Counted from the stretch's first letter, positions 1 to 7,157 are shown. The stretch is 12,129 nucleotides of DNA from Candidatus Cloacimonadota bacterium (GCA_012519465.1 JAAYQD010000343.1:1-12129); one strand, 5' to 3'. Notes: generated from the letters alone by a model not told the origin. Translations and numbers: made by a program.

Positions 1-62
1 CCCTGGAAGGAAATATCGAACTGAATATAGACGATGAACTGCTGGAGTTTGAACAGGATTAA
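1..62 (+). CDS. 3' end of an unidentified protein-coding gene (partial)
   Basis: Reading from base 3, one frame stays open for 19 codons and ends in TAA at 60-62; the other two + frames hit stops earlier. The visible tail is strongly acidic (LEGNIELNIDDELLEFEQD). A rho-independent terminator follows 31 bases later on the same strand, which supports a genuine gene end. The first two bases belong to a codon cut by the window edge. Too little is visible to name the protein; nothing in the 19 residues is diagnostic of a family. Confidence 0.55.
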   Translation, partial: LEGNIELNIDDELLEFEQD

Positions 63-93
63 TCCATGGATTAAAATACTAAACCATATTGAT

Positions 94-122
94 GAGCCTT
101 GCACCTGCAGGGCTCTTTTTTT
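94..122 (+). terminator. Rho-independent terminator of the left-edge gene
   Basis: A 9-bp stem (GAGCCTTGC with GCAGGGCTC, one T-G wobble) closes a 4-base loop ACCT and is followed directly by seven T residues at 116-122. It sits 31 bases after the stop codon of the partial + strand gene, the expected place for its terminator. Confidence 0.85.
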
Positions 123-364
123 ACCTGCAGATTTGAGCTTTGAAGGCAGCATACAAATTGGATTTTGGTTTACATCCCCCGCCCTGCTTGCATCTTGTCT
201 ATACCCTTTGCCCCTATCTTTCATTATGTGTCAACGATGTTTACACACTCTCTTTTGAGCGTGATTCTTCTGTTTGGCTATTCTTTCATATATCTTTAGG
301 GAAGGCTGATATCCATGCTGTTGCCCTCTGTCTCTTTAGTTAAGCCTCCCTGCTTGCTTTCTCA
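123..364. other. Intergenic, no gene seen
   Basis: Short frames occur here on the + strand, but none has a ribosome binding site or a recognisable product. The only structure noticed is an imperfect dyad at 227-247 (TGTGT, C, AAC, GAT, GTT, T, ACACA), which has no gene placed to use it. Confidence 0.5.
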
Positions 365-439
365 TTAGATGTGCTTGTGATGCCGTTGTGATACCCGGCA
401 GTTTGCTGGGTATCACAACGGCATCACAACGGCATCTAA
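365..439. repeat. 75-nt long-armed inverted repeat (hairpin element)
   Basis: Arms 365-396 and 408-439 are 32 nt each and match at 29 positions; the three mismatches lie together (372-374 against 430-432). The inner 22 bp (375-396 with 408-429) are perfect. The loop is 11 nt (GGCAGTTTGCT). The right arm contains two tandem copies of an 11-mer (ATCACAACGGC at 412-422 and 423-433 in phase); the left arm has one perfect and one decayed complementary copy. There is no T-tract on either side, so it is not a standard terminator. It could be a mobile hairpin repeat, a structured RNA or a processing or protection element between two convergent genes. Confidence 0.85.
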
Positions 440-486
440 CAGGGAAGGGATGAGGTATGGCTGGTTAAGACCCCGATATTCCCCAT

Positions 487-528
487 AAAAAAATAAGGGA
501 TGTAGCGGCAAACGCCGCCACATCCCTT
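487..528 (-). terminator. Rho-independent terminator of the ferritin gene
   Basis: A stem of 9 bp (495-503 with 520-528), one A/C mismatch (504/519) and a further 5 bp (505-509 with 514-518) closes a 4-base loop. Read on the minus strand it is followed by A and then seven T residues (487-493). It starts 15 bases after the ferritin stop codon. On the + strand no T-tract follows, so it is directional. Confidence 0.88.
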
Positions 529-543
529 GTCATCTTCAATTAT

Positions 544-1053
544 TTATTCTTCATCTTCCGGGTCAAATTCACGTTCGCCCAGCTCTCTATCCATCATGAA
601 AATAATGGACATGCTGTTTCCTGCCATTTTCAGGCGTTGCACGATCTTATCGGCAGTGGCTTCTTCTTCCACTTGCTCATCCACAAACCACTGCAAAAAG
701 CTCTGCGTGGGGTGGTCTTTTTCCTTGATGGCAAGATCCAAAAGGTCGTGAATGCTTTGGGTGATGAATTGTTCATGCTTATAAGCTTCGGTAAAGGCAT
801 TGAGCGGCGTCTTAAAATCAACCTCAGGCTGTTCCAAAGCCATCAGTTTCACTGTGCCGCCCCTATCCATCAGATAGTCAAAGAATTTCATCGCATGAAA
901 GCGTTCTTCCTGGCTTTGAGCTGCCATCCAGGATGCCATCCCGTCCAGATTCTCTCCTGCAAACCATGCCTGCATGGAAAGATAGAGGTATTCGCTAAAA
1001 AGCTCGCGATTGATTTGTTCGTTTATTGCTTTTTCCATTTTTTTGCTAATCAT
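544..1053 (-). CDS. ftnA: Bacterial non-haem ferritin (iron storage)
   Basis: A 169-residue protein of the FtnA-type ferritin family, which assembles into a 24-subunit cytoplasmic shell, oxidises Fe(II) and stores it as a mineral. The ferroxidase ligands fall at the same numbers as in the E. coli protein: Glu17, Tyr24, Glu50, His53 (QEERFH), Glu94, Gln127 and Glu130. The four-helix bundle fills residues 1-160; the tail is acidic (DPEDEE). The frame is open for 23 codons further upstream, but the start is set at 1053 because AGGAG lies 7 bases before this ATG and the upstream codons would fall inside the predicted promoter. The gene is monocistronic by appearance: own promoter, an operator-like dyad over the start region, own terminator. 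Its neighbour is the pdo-trxB-mutM redox and repair block. Confidence 0.95.
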   Translation of the reverse strand: MISKKMEKAINEQINRELFSEYLYLSMQAWFAGENLDGMASWMAAQSQEERFHAMKFFDYLMDRGGTVKLMALEQPEVDFKTPLNAFTEAYKHEQFITQSIHDLLDLAIKEKDHPTQSFLQWFVDEQVEEEATADKIVQRLKMAGNSMSIIFMMDRELGEREFDPEDEE

Positions 1054-1060
1054 TTTTGTT

Positions 1061-1065
1061 CTCCT
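1061..1065 (-). promoter_or_regulatory. Ribosome binding site deciding the ferritin start
   Basis: AGGAG on the minus strand, 7 bases before the ATG at 1053. It selects the 169-residue start over the longer open frame that begins at 1122. Confidence 0.85.
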
Positions 1066-1111
1066 AATTTCTTGATTTACAAACCCCTGAGGTTTATCTA
1101 CAGAGGCTTGG

Positions 1112-1129
1112 TGTAAACACACATTTACA
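1112..1129. promoter_or_regulatory. Perfect 18-bp dyad over the ferritin transcription start (candidate operator)
   Basis: TGTAAA, six bases, TTTACA: perfect 6-bp arms. It begins at the last base of the predicted -10 hexamer and covers the expected transcription start of the ferritin gene, where a bound repressor would block initiation. The half-sites resemble neither a Fur box nor a canonical FNR site; a CRP/FNR-family protein with a wider spacing is possible. Function is inferred from position and symmetry only. Confidence 0.55.
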
Positions 1130-1156
1130 ATATATATCTTTCATCCAAATTGGCAA
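1129..1156 (-). promoter_or_regulatory. Candidate sigma70-type promoter of the ferritin gene
   Basis: Minus strand TTGCCA (1151-1156), 16-bp spacer, TATATT (1129-1134). Initiation near 1121 would give a leader of about 68 nt. It lies between the mutM stop and ferritin; no terminator is visible between the two genes, so some read-through from mutM is also possible. Confidence 0.55.
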
Positions 1157-1187
1157 GCGAAAGCTAATATATCTCTCTCCCGCCATG

Positions 1188-2015
1188 TCATTTGGCAGGA
1201 TTTACCCCGCCTTTGGTTTGGCAAATGGGGCAATGGAAGGTACTGCGTCCCCCATGTTTGCTCCGCTTTACCGGATGTCCCTGGGGACAGCTCTCCTTCT
1301 GATATACCCGCAGGAACTCTTGAAATCCACCCTGTTTATCATCCACTTGCCGAAAGTCTGATACCGAGGTGCCATTGTGCAAGAGAGCCTCTGCCAATAC
1401 CGCCTTGGTCTCTGTCACTATCCTTTTCAGAGGTGCCAGCTTCAGCCCGTTGGAGATGGCATCGGGATTGATGCCCGCCCGATACAGTATCTCACAGGCA
1501 TAGATATTGCCGATACCCGCCACAATGCCCTGATCCATCAGCGCCGTTTTGATGGGTATCCTGCGATTCTTGAGCCGCTGTTGCAGATACACAGCATCAA
1601 ACTCCTCTTCCAAGGGCTCAGCCCCCAAAGCAGGCAGGTGGTTCTCCACTTCATCCAGTGGGCACAGCGTTATCTTGCCAAAGGTGCGGGGATCTATAAA
1701 GCGCAGGCGATTGCCTTTCTCCACAGTAAAATAAGCCCGCTCATGCCGATGCGCCTCCCCCACATCTTTATCCCAAACCAGCTTGCCCGTCATCCTTAGG
1801 TGGATGATGAGCGCAAAACCGCTATCCAGCTCCATGATGATATACTTCCCCCGCCGTCGGGACTTCTTCAGCCGGGCAGGAAAAGCCTCCTTTGTGCCGG
1901 CTCCCTTCAGCCTCACCGTGCCGGGATACAGCTCATACAGGCCTGTGAGGCGCAATGAGCCCAGGCTGGATACCACTCCATCCAATACCGTCTGCACTTC
2001 CGGAAGTTCTGGCAT
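1188..2015 (-). CDS. mutM: Formamidopyrimidine-DNA glycosylase (Fpg/MutM) with altered zinc finger
   Basis: A 275-residue bifunctional glycosylase/AP lyase that removes 8-oxoguanine and formamidopyrimidines in base excision repair. The N-terminus MPELPEVQTV gives the catalytic Pro2 and Glu3; Lys57 (RRRGKY) is the conserved beta-hairpin lysine. HLRMTGKL supplies the void-filling Met, DPRTFGK the Arg/Phe pair, and DQGIVAGIGNIYACE the helix-two-turns-helix with its conserved Asn. The C-terminal finger ends in HGGRSTFHCPICQ with the conserved Arg. The first half of the finger is odd: where C-x2-C is usual, it reads CPQGHP, so one cysteine is missing and a His sits four residues after the remaining one. 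The gene is last in pdo-trxB-mutM, 13 bases after trxB; its GAGG site overlaps the trxB stop, suggesting coupled translation. Confidence 0.95.
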   Translation of the reverse strand: MPELPEVQTVLDGVVSSLGSLRLTGLYELYPGTVRLKGAGTKEAFPARLKKSRRRGKYIIMELDSGFALIIHLRMTGKLVWDKDVGEAHRHERAYFTVEKGNRLRFIDPRTFGKITLCPLDEVENHLPALGAEPLEEEFDAVYLQQRLKNRRIPIKTALMDQGIVAGIGNIYACEILYRAGINPDAISNGLKLAPLKRIVTETKAVLAEALLHNGTSVSDFRQVDDKQGGFQEFLRVYQKESCPQGHPVKRSKHGGRSTFHCPICQTKGGVNPAK

Positions 2016-2028
2016 ATCCTAATTCCTC

Positions 2029-2994
2029 TTAATGGTTTTCCACCAGATATTTATTCACCTGATGGGCGGCACCGGCTCCATCGCCCACCGCTGTTGCCAC
2101 CTGCCTCAATACTCCTTTCTGCACGTCTCCTATCGCCCACACGCCCTTCTGGTTGGTCTCATATTTGCGATTGGTAACCACATAGCCCTCGTCCAGCTCC
2201 AGTTGCTGGGTAAATAGGGCTGTATTGGGCAGATTGCCGATGAAGATGAAGATACCATCCACCTCCAGCTCGCTGCTTTCTTTGGAGATGGTATTTTGGA
2301 GATTTAGAGACCTCCCCACCTGCAGGTCAAAATTGAGGCCGGTCACCACGCTATTGGTGATGATCTTGATATTGGGCTCGGCAAATACCTTGTCTTGGAA
2401 AATGCGGTCTGCGGTGAATTCCTCCCGCCTATGGATGAGGTACAGTTGGCTGGCATACTTGGTTATAAAGAGGGCTTCTTCAAACGCCGTATTGCCTCCG
2501 CCCACCACCGCCACCACTTTATCCTTAAAAAAGGGAGCATCACAGGTGGAGCAATAGGATACGCCATTGCCGGCATATTTTTGCTCGTCAGAAAGCCCCA
2601 GCCTGCGCGGAGATGAGCCCGTGGCGATAATCACTGTTTTGGCTTGATACTTTGCATAATCAGTCTCTATCTCCTTGATCTCATCCGCCAAGTTCACGCT
2701 TTGCACGTTTTCGCTAATCACCTTCAAGCCAAAGTGTTTTGCCTGGGCTTCCATATCTGCTGCCAATTTCTTGCCCAATACCGGCTCTCGAAACCCCGGA
2801 TAGTTTTCTATCCATTGCGTGGCTGTGAGCTGTCCTCCGGAAACAATGGATTTTTCCAAGAGCAGGGTCTCCAGCTTGTAGCGCGCAGCATAAATGCCAG
2901 CCGTCAGCCCCGCAGGACCGCCCCCCAAGATGATCAAATCCCAAAGTTTATCCGGCTCTGCCGTTTCTGGGATCAACACGTTAAAATCAAGCAT
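2029..2994 (-). CDS. trxB: Thioredoxin-disulfide reductase (FAD/NADPH)
   Basis: A 321-residue low-molecular-weight thioredoxin reductase that passes electrons from NADPH through FAD to a dithiol carrier. FAD-binding GGGPAG is at about 24-29, the redox-active CSTC at 148-151 (followed by DAPFF), NADPH-binding GGGNTA at 165-170 with the phosphate-contacting HRR at 188-190, and the second FAD motif IGDV with RQVATAVGDG near the C-terminus. About 17 extra residues precede the first beta strand. The start is chosen at 2994 because AAGGAGG lies 9 bases upstream; the longer open frame from 3021 would place the site inside the gene. The start overlaps the end of pdo by 8 bases (ATGCTTGA), so the two are probably translationally coupled. 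The immediate partner is therefore likely the PDO rather than a classical thioredoxin, which is not in the window. Confidence 0.95.
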   Translation of the reverse strand: MLDFNVLIPETAEPDKLWDLIILGGGPAGLTAGIYAARYKLETLLLEKSIVSGGQLTATQWIENYPGFREPVLGKKLAADMEAQAKHFGLKVISENVQSVNLADEIKEIETDYAKYQAKTVIIATGSSPRRLGLSDEQKYAGNGVSYCSTCDAPFFKDKVVAVVGGGNTAFEEALFITKYASQLYLIHRREEFTADRIFQDKVFAEPNIKIITNSVVTGLNFDLQVGRSLNLQNTISKESSELEVDGIFIFIGNLPNTALFTQQLELDEGYVVTNRKYETNQKGVWAIGDVQKGVLRQVATAVGDGAGAAHQVNKYLVENH

Positions 2995-3634
2995 CCAGTA
3001 AAGCCTCCTTGATCTTGGCAATCACCATCGCCTCGGGTGCGGCTCCTTCCACAAACCACTTTTCGTTGATCACGGTACGCGGCACGCCCTGCACAGAATA
3101 CTTTTGCACCAGATGGGGGAATTCGCTGGCTTCCACCATATCCGCTCTCACCATTTTGGATGCCATCGCCAGTTGATGGGCAAGGATCACAGAGGGAGGG
3201 CAATAGGGACAGGTGGGGGTCACATACACCTGCAAGTGTACGGGTTTATCCAGCTTTGCCAAAAACTCCTTGGTTTCATCCGTCAATTTCACGATCTTGG
3301 TGGAAACCATCAGGATGGCATTCAAGAGTGCGCTAAATTCATAACCGGCAGGAATCCCATAAAAACGGATGCCATAGTCTCTTTCTCCCACTACCACGAT
3401 GGCAGGGAGCTTATCTATGCCTTCTTTGGCGGCGTCTTCTTTCACTTCATCAAATTTGATTACTTCCAGTTTCAACAGCGGATTTGCCTCCACCAGTTCA
3501 TCCAATAGGGTATGAGTATCTTTGCAATAAGCACATTCAAGTTCTTGGGTATAAAGTCTTAAAGTTACGGGCTCCCGCATGGCAGCCAATACTTTCTTTA
3601 CTTCGGACATTACTTTTTCGTCCAACATGGGCAT
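2987..3634 (-). CDS. Protein disulfide oxidoreductase, two thioredoxin/glutaredoxin-fold domains (PDO)
   Basis: A 215-residue protein with two fused thioredoxin folds, the size and layout of the PDO family known from Pyrococcus and other archaea and some bacteria. Domain 1 (about 22-110) carries CAYC at 34-37 and a cis-Pro at KLPAIVV (77). Domain 2 (about 130-215) carries CPYC at 142-145 and a cis-Pro at GVPRT (185). No signal peptide, so it acts in the cytoplasm as a disulfide reductant or shuffling enzyme. In studied members the C-terminal CPYC site is the main one reduced by thioredoxin reductase; here trxB follows directly with an 8-base overlap. The start at 3634 is preferred over the longer frame from 3652 because AAGGAGG lies 6 bases before it. 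First gene of pdo-trxB-mutM. Confidence 0.9.
   Translation of the reverse strand: MPMLDEKVMSEVKKVLAAMREPVTLRLYTQELECAYCKDTHTLLDELVEANPLLKLEVIKFDEVKEDAAKEGIDKLPAIVVVGERDYGIRFYGIPAGYEFSALLNAILMVSTKIVKLTDETKEFLAKLDKPVHLQVYVTPTCPYCPPSVILAHQLAMASKMVRADMVEASEFPHLVQKYSVQGVPRTVINEKWFVEGAAPEAMVIAKIKEALLDA
3004..3010 (-). promoter_or_regulatory. Ribosome binding site deciding the trxB start
   Basis: AAGGAGG on the minus strand inside the last codons of pdo, 9 bases before the trxB ATG at 2994. Confidence 0.85.
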
Positions 3635-3640
3635 GATTTG

Positions 3641-3647
3641 CCTCCTT
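3641..3647 (-). promoter_or_regulatory. Ribosome binding site deciding the pdo start
   Basis: AAGGAGG on the minus strand, 6 bases before the ATG at 3634; the next in-frame ATG downstream (3628) would have a 12-base gap. Confidence 0.85.
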
Positions 3648-3665
3648 AACATTCATTCTTAAGAT

Positions 3666-3694
3666 AGAATAAGGCAAAATACCGCAAACGTCAA
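3666..3694 (-). promoter_or_regulatory. Sigma70-type promoter of the pdo-trxB-mutM operon
   Basis: Minus strand TTGACG (3689-3694), 17-bp spacer, TATTCT (3666-3671). Initiation near 3659 would give a leader of about 25 nt. A short dyad, ATTCT-N6-AGAAT (3655-3670), overlaps the -10 and the start point and could be a weak operator. Its presence implies that the operon is transcribed independently of the flippase gene upstream. Confidence 0.7.
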
Positions 3695-3750
3695 ATGCTA
3701 AAGCCAGATATTTCCCCCACAGCCCCCTTTACGCTCGTTTTATAGTAGTA

Positions 3751-5073
3751 TCACCTGCCGATCAGCTTTTTCAATTCCTTAAAGGGATACAGGCTGGCAT
3801 TCACCAGATCCTGCCTGCTGGGCACAAGGTGCTCCAGGATGCGTTTGCCAGAGTGATAGTGCTCGTAGATAAGGATGGCAAAAAACCATGCCAGATAGGA
3901 GATACTGGTGGCCAATGCCGCACCATTGATGCCCATCACGGGAATCAATAACAGATCCAGGCTGATATTCAATAGCACCGCCGCTATCGGCAGTATCACG
4001 CTGATCAGAGGGAAGCCCTTGCTCCACAGATAGGTATTGAATAGCGAGCCAAAAGACAAGCCAAAGCTGGCGGGAATCAGCCACAGATAAACGTTATAGA
4101 CGGGCGTAAAATCCTTTCCATACAGGAAGGTTAAGAGCGGTTTGCCCACCGCCACAAAGCCCAGATTGGCAAGCCCCAAGAGCAGGAAGAAATAGATAAA
4201 CACTTCTTTTAAGAGCTTCCAGCGCTCCACCTCGTCATTGGTATCGGCAAGTTTTACCAAGAGCAGGGAGCCCACCAGATTGGATGCCAATTGCAGCATA
4301 TCCACCACGTTTGCCGCCACCGCATAGATGCCCAAATTGCTATAATCCAGCAGCTTGCGGATAAGAACCACATCAAAGCGGATCAGCATCATGATAAAGA
4401 TGCTGGAGAGAAACACCCGCCATCCCATGGAGTATGCATCCATCAGATATTTGATCCGAAAGCCCTTCCAAAACCGCGTAAACAGATGCGGCGAGATATA
4501 GGCAATCACAGCACTGCCCATCGCCACGTTGTAGGCAATCAATACATAGAGCAGCCTGTTGCCCTCAAAAAACAGATACCCGCCACCCAGCACCAACAGC
4601 ATCACCAGGCTATTCAGGGTCTGCCACCAGGAATTGAGCTTTACCTTATCCTGTCCCAAATAATATGCCTGCATATGTAGTTGCAGCTTGGTGAGGCTGA
4701 TGGCACCCGCCACCAAGGCGATGATGGCAGGGGTAAAATTGAAATCCAACACACCGGAAAAGAAGGGAGTAAACGCAAGCCCCAAGCCGGCAAGCAGGAT
4801 AAATTCCACTCCAAATTGCAGCAGCGACCAGGTATAAAGCAGGTTGCTATTGTGTGGCTCTTTGCGAATCAGATAGGGATAGGTCTTATGAATGCCCAAA
4901 TCCAGCACTATCCAGGCAAAGCTGCTGATCGTGATGAGGTAGCTGTATTGCCCCTTCAGCTCCACACCCAAAAAGCGCGTGGATATCCAGCCTGCCAAAA
5001 AAGCTAACAACATCGTCACTGCTTTGAAGCTGGCGCTGATAAAGATATTCTTCTTAAGGTCTATTTCTGCCAT
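3751..5073 (-). CDS. Wzx-type polysaccharide/lipid-linked oligosaccharide flippase (MVF/MOP superfamily)
   Basis: A 440-residue inner-membrane protein made almost entirely of hydrophobic helices separated by short charged loops, the 12-14 helix pattern of the polysaccharide-export flippases. Family-like features are the N-terminal KNIFISASFKAVTMLLAFLA helix followed by ISTRFLGVELKGQYSYL, and a mid-protein RFDVVLIRKLLDYSNLGIYA segment. Such proteins move undecaprenyl-linked glycans across the membrane for O-antigen, capsule or other surface glycans. No glycosyltransferase lies nearby, so the substrate cannot be guessed. It follows serS by 38 bases and is probably the last gene of tpiA-serS-flippase. 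No clear Shine-Dalgarno sequence precedes the ATG, only AT-rich sequence, so the start is less secure than for its neighbours. No terminator is seen after it. Confidence 0.85.
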   Translation of the reverse strand: MAEIDLKKNIFISASFKAVTMLLAFLAGWISTRFLGVELKGQYSYLITISSFAWIVLDLGIHKTYPYLIRKEPHNSNLLYTWSLLQFGVEFILLAGLGLAFTPFFSGVLDFNFTPAIIALVAGAISLTKLQLHMQAYYLGQDKVKLNSWWQTLNSLVMLLVLGGGYLFFEGNRLLYVLIAYNVAMGSAVIAYISPHLFTRFWKGFRIKYLMDAYSMGWRVFLSSIFIMMLIRFDVVLIRKLLDYSNLGIYAVAANVVDMLQLASNLVGSLLLVKLADTNDEVERWKLLKEVFIYFFLLLGLANLGFVAVGKPLLTFLYGKDFTPVYNVYLWLIPASFGLSFGSLFNTYLWSKGFPLISVILPIAAVLLNISLDLLLIPVMGINGAALATSISYLAWFFAILIYEHYHSGKRILEHLVPSRQDLVNASLYPFKELKKLIGR

Positions 5074-5111
5074 ATATATATCGGGGCATCTCTGCCATGC
5101 CTTGGCTTTTG

Positions 5112-6359
5112 TTAAAGCATCACCTTCAGGATATCCTTAAAGTGCACCCCGCCATCCTGCTTTTGATAGTGTTCCAAAATTGCAATCATCAAGCGTGGAG
5201 TGGCAAGTCCGGAGCCATTGAGAGTATGCAAAAAGGCAGGTTTGCCATCTGCGGCACGGTAGCGGATGCCCGCCCGGCGTGCCTGAAAATCTCCAAAGCA
5301 GCTCACCGAGGATACTTCCAGATATCTGCCCGTTCCCGGCGCCCACACCTCCAGATCGTAGGTGTGTTCGCTGGCAAAGCTGAGATCTCCGGTTGCCAGC
5401 TCCACCACCCGATAATGCAAGCCAAATGCCTGCAAAATGCGCTCTGCCTCCTGCACCATCTCATCAAGCGCCTGCTGGGATTCTTCCGGCTTTACAAAGC
5501 GCACAATCTCCACCTTGTTAAACTGATGCAAGCGCTGCAAACCCCGTGTATCCTTGCCATAAGAGCCGGCCTCACGCCTGAAGCAAGCGCTATATGCCAC
5601 ATGCTTGATGGGCAGGCTGTCACCGGGCAATACCTCGTTGGCATAGAGATTGGTAACCGGCACCTCGGCGGTGGGTATCAAAAATAGATCATCCAAATCC
5701 ACATGATACATATCATCTTCCAGCTTGGGAAGCTGCCCCGTGCCGATCATCGTTTGTCTGTTTACCAATAGCGGCACGCTCACTTCCGTATAATGGTGAT
5801 GATGGATGTGATAATTGAGCATAAAATTGATCAAAGCACGCTCTAATTGTGCACCCAATCCTTTATATACGGGGAAGCCGGAGCCGCTGATCTTGGCACC
5901 ACGGGGCAGATCCAACAGATCATTGGCTTCGGCAATTGTCAGGTGGTCTTTGGCTTCAAAATCAAATTCTGGCTTTTCTCCCCAGCTTTTCACCACCCTG
6001 TTGGCACTCTCGTCTTTGCCCACTGGGACTCCTGCCGCGGGGATATTGGGTACGCCCAGCAGCATCGCCTCCAGCCGCTGGTTGATCTCAGCCAGCTTTT
6101 GGTTCAGGTTTTTCACCTCCGCCGCCATCTCACCCATTTCCTGCAGCAGCTGGCTGGCATCGCCCTTTGCCCTCTTGATGGAGGCAATCTCCTGAGATGC
6201 TTGGTTTTGTAGCTTCCGTAAGTTTTCAAAGACAAATTGCAGTCCGCGCCGCTCTTCATCCAATGCCATGATGCTGTCTATATCGGCTTTCTCGTTTTTA
6301 TTTTGTACCGCCGCCTTCACCAGTTTGTGATTGGCGTTGATAAATCTGATATCAATCAT
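5112..6359 (-). CDS. serS: Seryl-tRNA synthetase
   Basis: A 415-residue class II aminoacyl-tRNA synthetase that charges tRNA-Ser (and tRNA-Sec). Residues 1 to about 105 form the tRNA-binding arm, a long antiparallel coiled coil rich in Lys, Glu and Gln. The catalytic core follows, with GTGQLPK, PTAEVPVTN, motif 2 as FRREAGSYGKDTRGL followed by HQF, the serine/ATP site residues around EVSSVS, and motif 3 as NGSGLATPRLMIAILE. Length and order are normal for bacteria. GGAG lies 5 bases before the ATG and inside the 12-base gap after tpiA, so the two genes are co-transcribed. A natural His-rich run (HIHHHH) sits just before the core strand TEVSVP; it lies outside the catalytic motifs. Confidence 0.97.
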   Translation of the reverse strand: MIDIRFINANHKLVKAAVQNKNEKADIDSIMALDEERRGLQFVFENLRKLQNQASQEIASIKRAKGDASQLLQEMGEMAAEVKNLNQKLAEINQRLEAMLLGVPNIPAAGVPVGKDESANRVVKSWGEKPEFDFEAKDHLTIAEANDLLDLPRGAKISGSGFPVYKGLGAQLERALINFMLNYHIHHHHYTEVSVPLLVNRQTMIGTGQLPKLEDDMYHVDLDDLFLIPTAEVPVTNLYANEVLPGDSLPIKHVAYSACFRREAGSYGKDTRGLQRLHQFNKVEIVRFVKPEESQQALDEMVQEAERILQAFGLHYRVVELATGDLSFASEHTYDLEVWAPGTGRYLEVSSVSCFGDFQARRAGIRYRAADGKPAFLHTLNGSGLATPRLMIAILEHYQKQDGGVHFKDILKVML

Positions 6360-6371
6360 CTTGTCTCCATT

Positions 6372-7151
6372 TTATTCTGTCTTTGCCTGTGTGATGGCTG
6401 TATCTATCATTGCCAAAAAGTCTTCATAAACCAAGGATGCTCCGCCAATCAAACCGCCATCTATATCCGGCTGGGCTATCAATTCTGCGATATTCTGAGG
6501 CTTCATGCTGCCCCCATAGAGGATGTGTATCTGCTGGGCAATCTCTGCGCCATATTTATCCTTTAGCCAAGCGCGGATAAAGGCATGCGCCTCCTGAGCC
6601 TGATCTGCAGTGGCGGTCTTCCCCGTGCCAATCGCCCACACGGGTTCATAGGCTATATAAAGTTCTCTGCCATCTTCCAAAGCTATATCCTTTAGAGCTT
6701 CCTGCAATTGGGTTTCCAACACCTTGGTGGTGAGCCCCTCCTCCCGCTCCCCTAAAGTCTCGCCAATACAAAGAATAGGAGTGCGTTCATTTTCCAAGAG
6801 GCGGATCAGCTTTTGCCGTATCTCTTCCCCACTTTCATGGTGATATTGACGCCGCTCCGAATGCCCAACAATAGAGTAGGGAATCTGTAAAGATGCCAGC
6901 ATATAGGCGGATACCTCGCCAGTATAGGCGCCCTCTGTGTGGGCGCTCACATCTTGCGCTGCCACCATGCCCACACTGTCTCCAAAAGCTCCCCGCGCCG
7001 CATCCAAAAACGGATAAGGCGCAGCCACTATCACCTTCAGCCCATCTGTGCGCCGCTTTTGCAAATCCAGCGCCAATGAAACGCAGAAATCCACGGTGAG
7101 CAGATGGTCTTTATTCATCTTCCAATTGCCTGCCACAATGATATCACGCAT
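6372..7151 (-). CDS. tpiA: Triosephosphate isomerase
   Basis: A 259-residue TIM barrel interconverting dihydroxyacetone phosphate and glyceraldehyde 3-phosphate in glycolysis and gluconeogenesis. Catalytic residues are all present: Asn9 and Lys11 (GNWKMN), His97 (VGHSERR) and Glu169 (AYEPVWAIGTG, which also starts the phosphate-gripping loop 6); YGGSMKPQN near the C-terminus is the second phosphate loop. The frame is open to 7229, but the extra 26 residues do not fit the family and run into the promoter; the start at 7151 has GGGGAG 6 bases upstream. First gene of tpiA-serS-flippase. Expression is expected to be constitutive, given the good -35 and short leader. Confidence 0.97.
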   Translation of the reverse strand: MRDIIVAGNWKMNKDHLLTVDFCVSLALDLQKRRTDGLKVIVAAPYPFLDAARGAFGDSVGMVAAQDVSAHTEGAYTGEVSAYMLASLQIPYSIVGHSERRQYHHESGEEIRQKLIRLLENERTPILCIGETLGEREEGLTTKVLETQLQEALKDIALEDGRELYIAYEPVWAIGTGKTATADQAQEAHAFIRAWLKDKYGAEIAQQIHILYGGSMKPQNIAELIAQPDIDGGLIGGASLVYEDFLAMIDTAITQAKTE

Positions 7152-7157
7152 ATCTCT

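Noticed and set aside
34..343. Overlapping short + frames after the left-edge gene
   Set aside because: They begin inside the partial gene or its terminator, lack ribosome sites and give no recognisable protein.
637..1116. Long + strand open frame opposite ferritin
   Set aside because: Shadow of the ferritin gene: every ferroxidase residue is in the minus frame, and the + frame has no ribosome site or family signature.
1377..1799. Long + strand open frame opposite mutM
   Set aside because: Antisense shadow of the conserved Fpg sequence.
5540..5600. Unusual SerRS motif 2 (GSYGKDTRG)
   Set aside because: GSYG variants are normal in this family, including in E. coli; not a deviation worth reporting.
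5097..5687. 196-codon + strand open frame opposite serS
   Set aside because: Antisense shadow; the minus strand has complete class II synthetase motifs.
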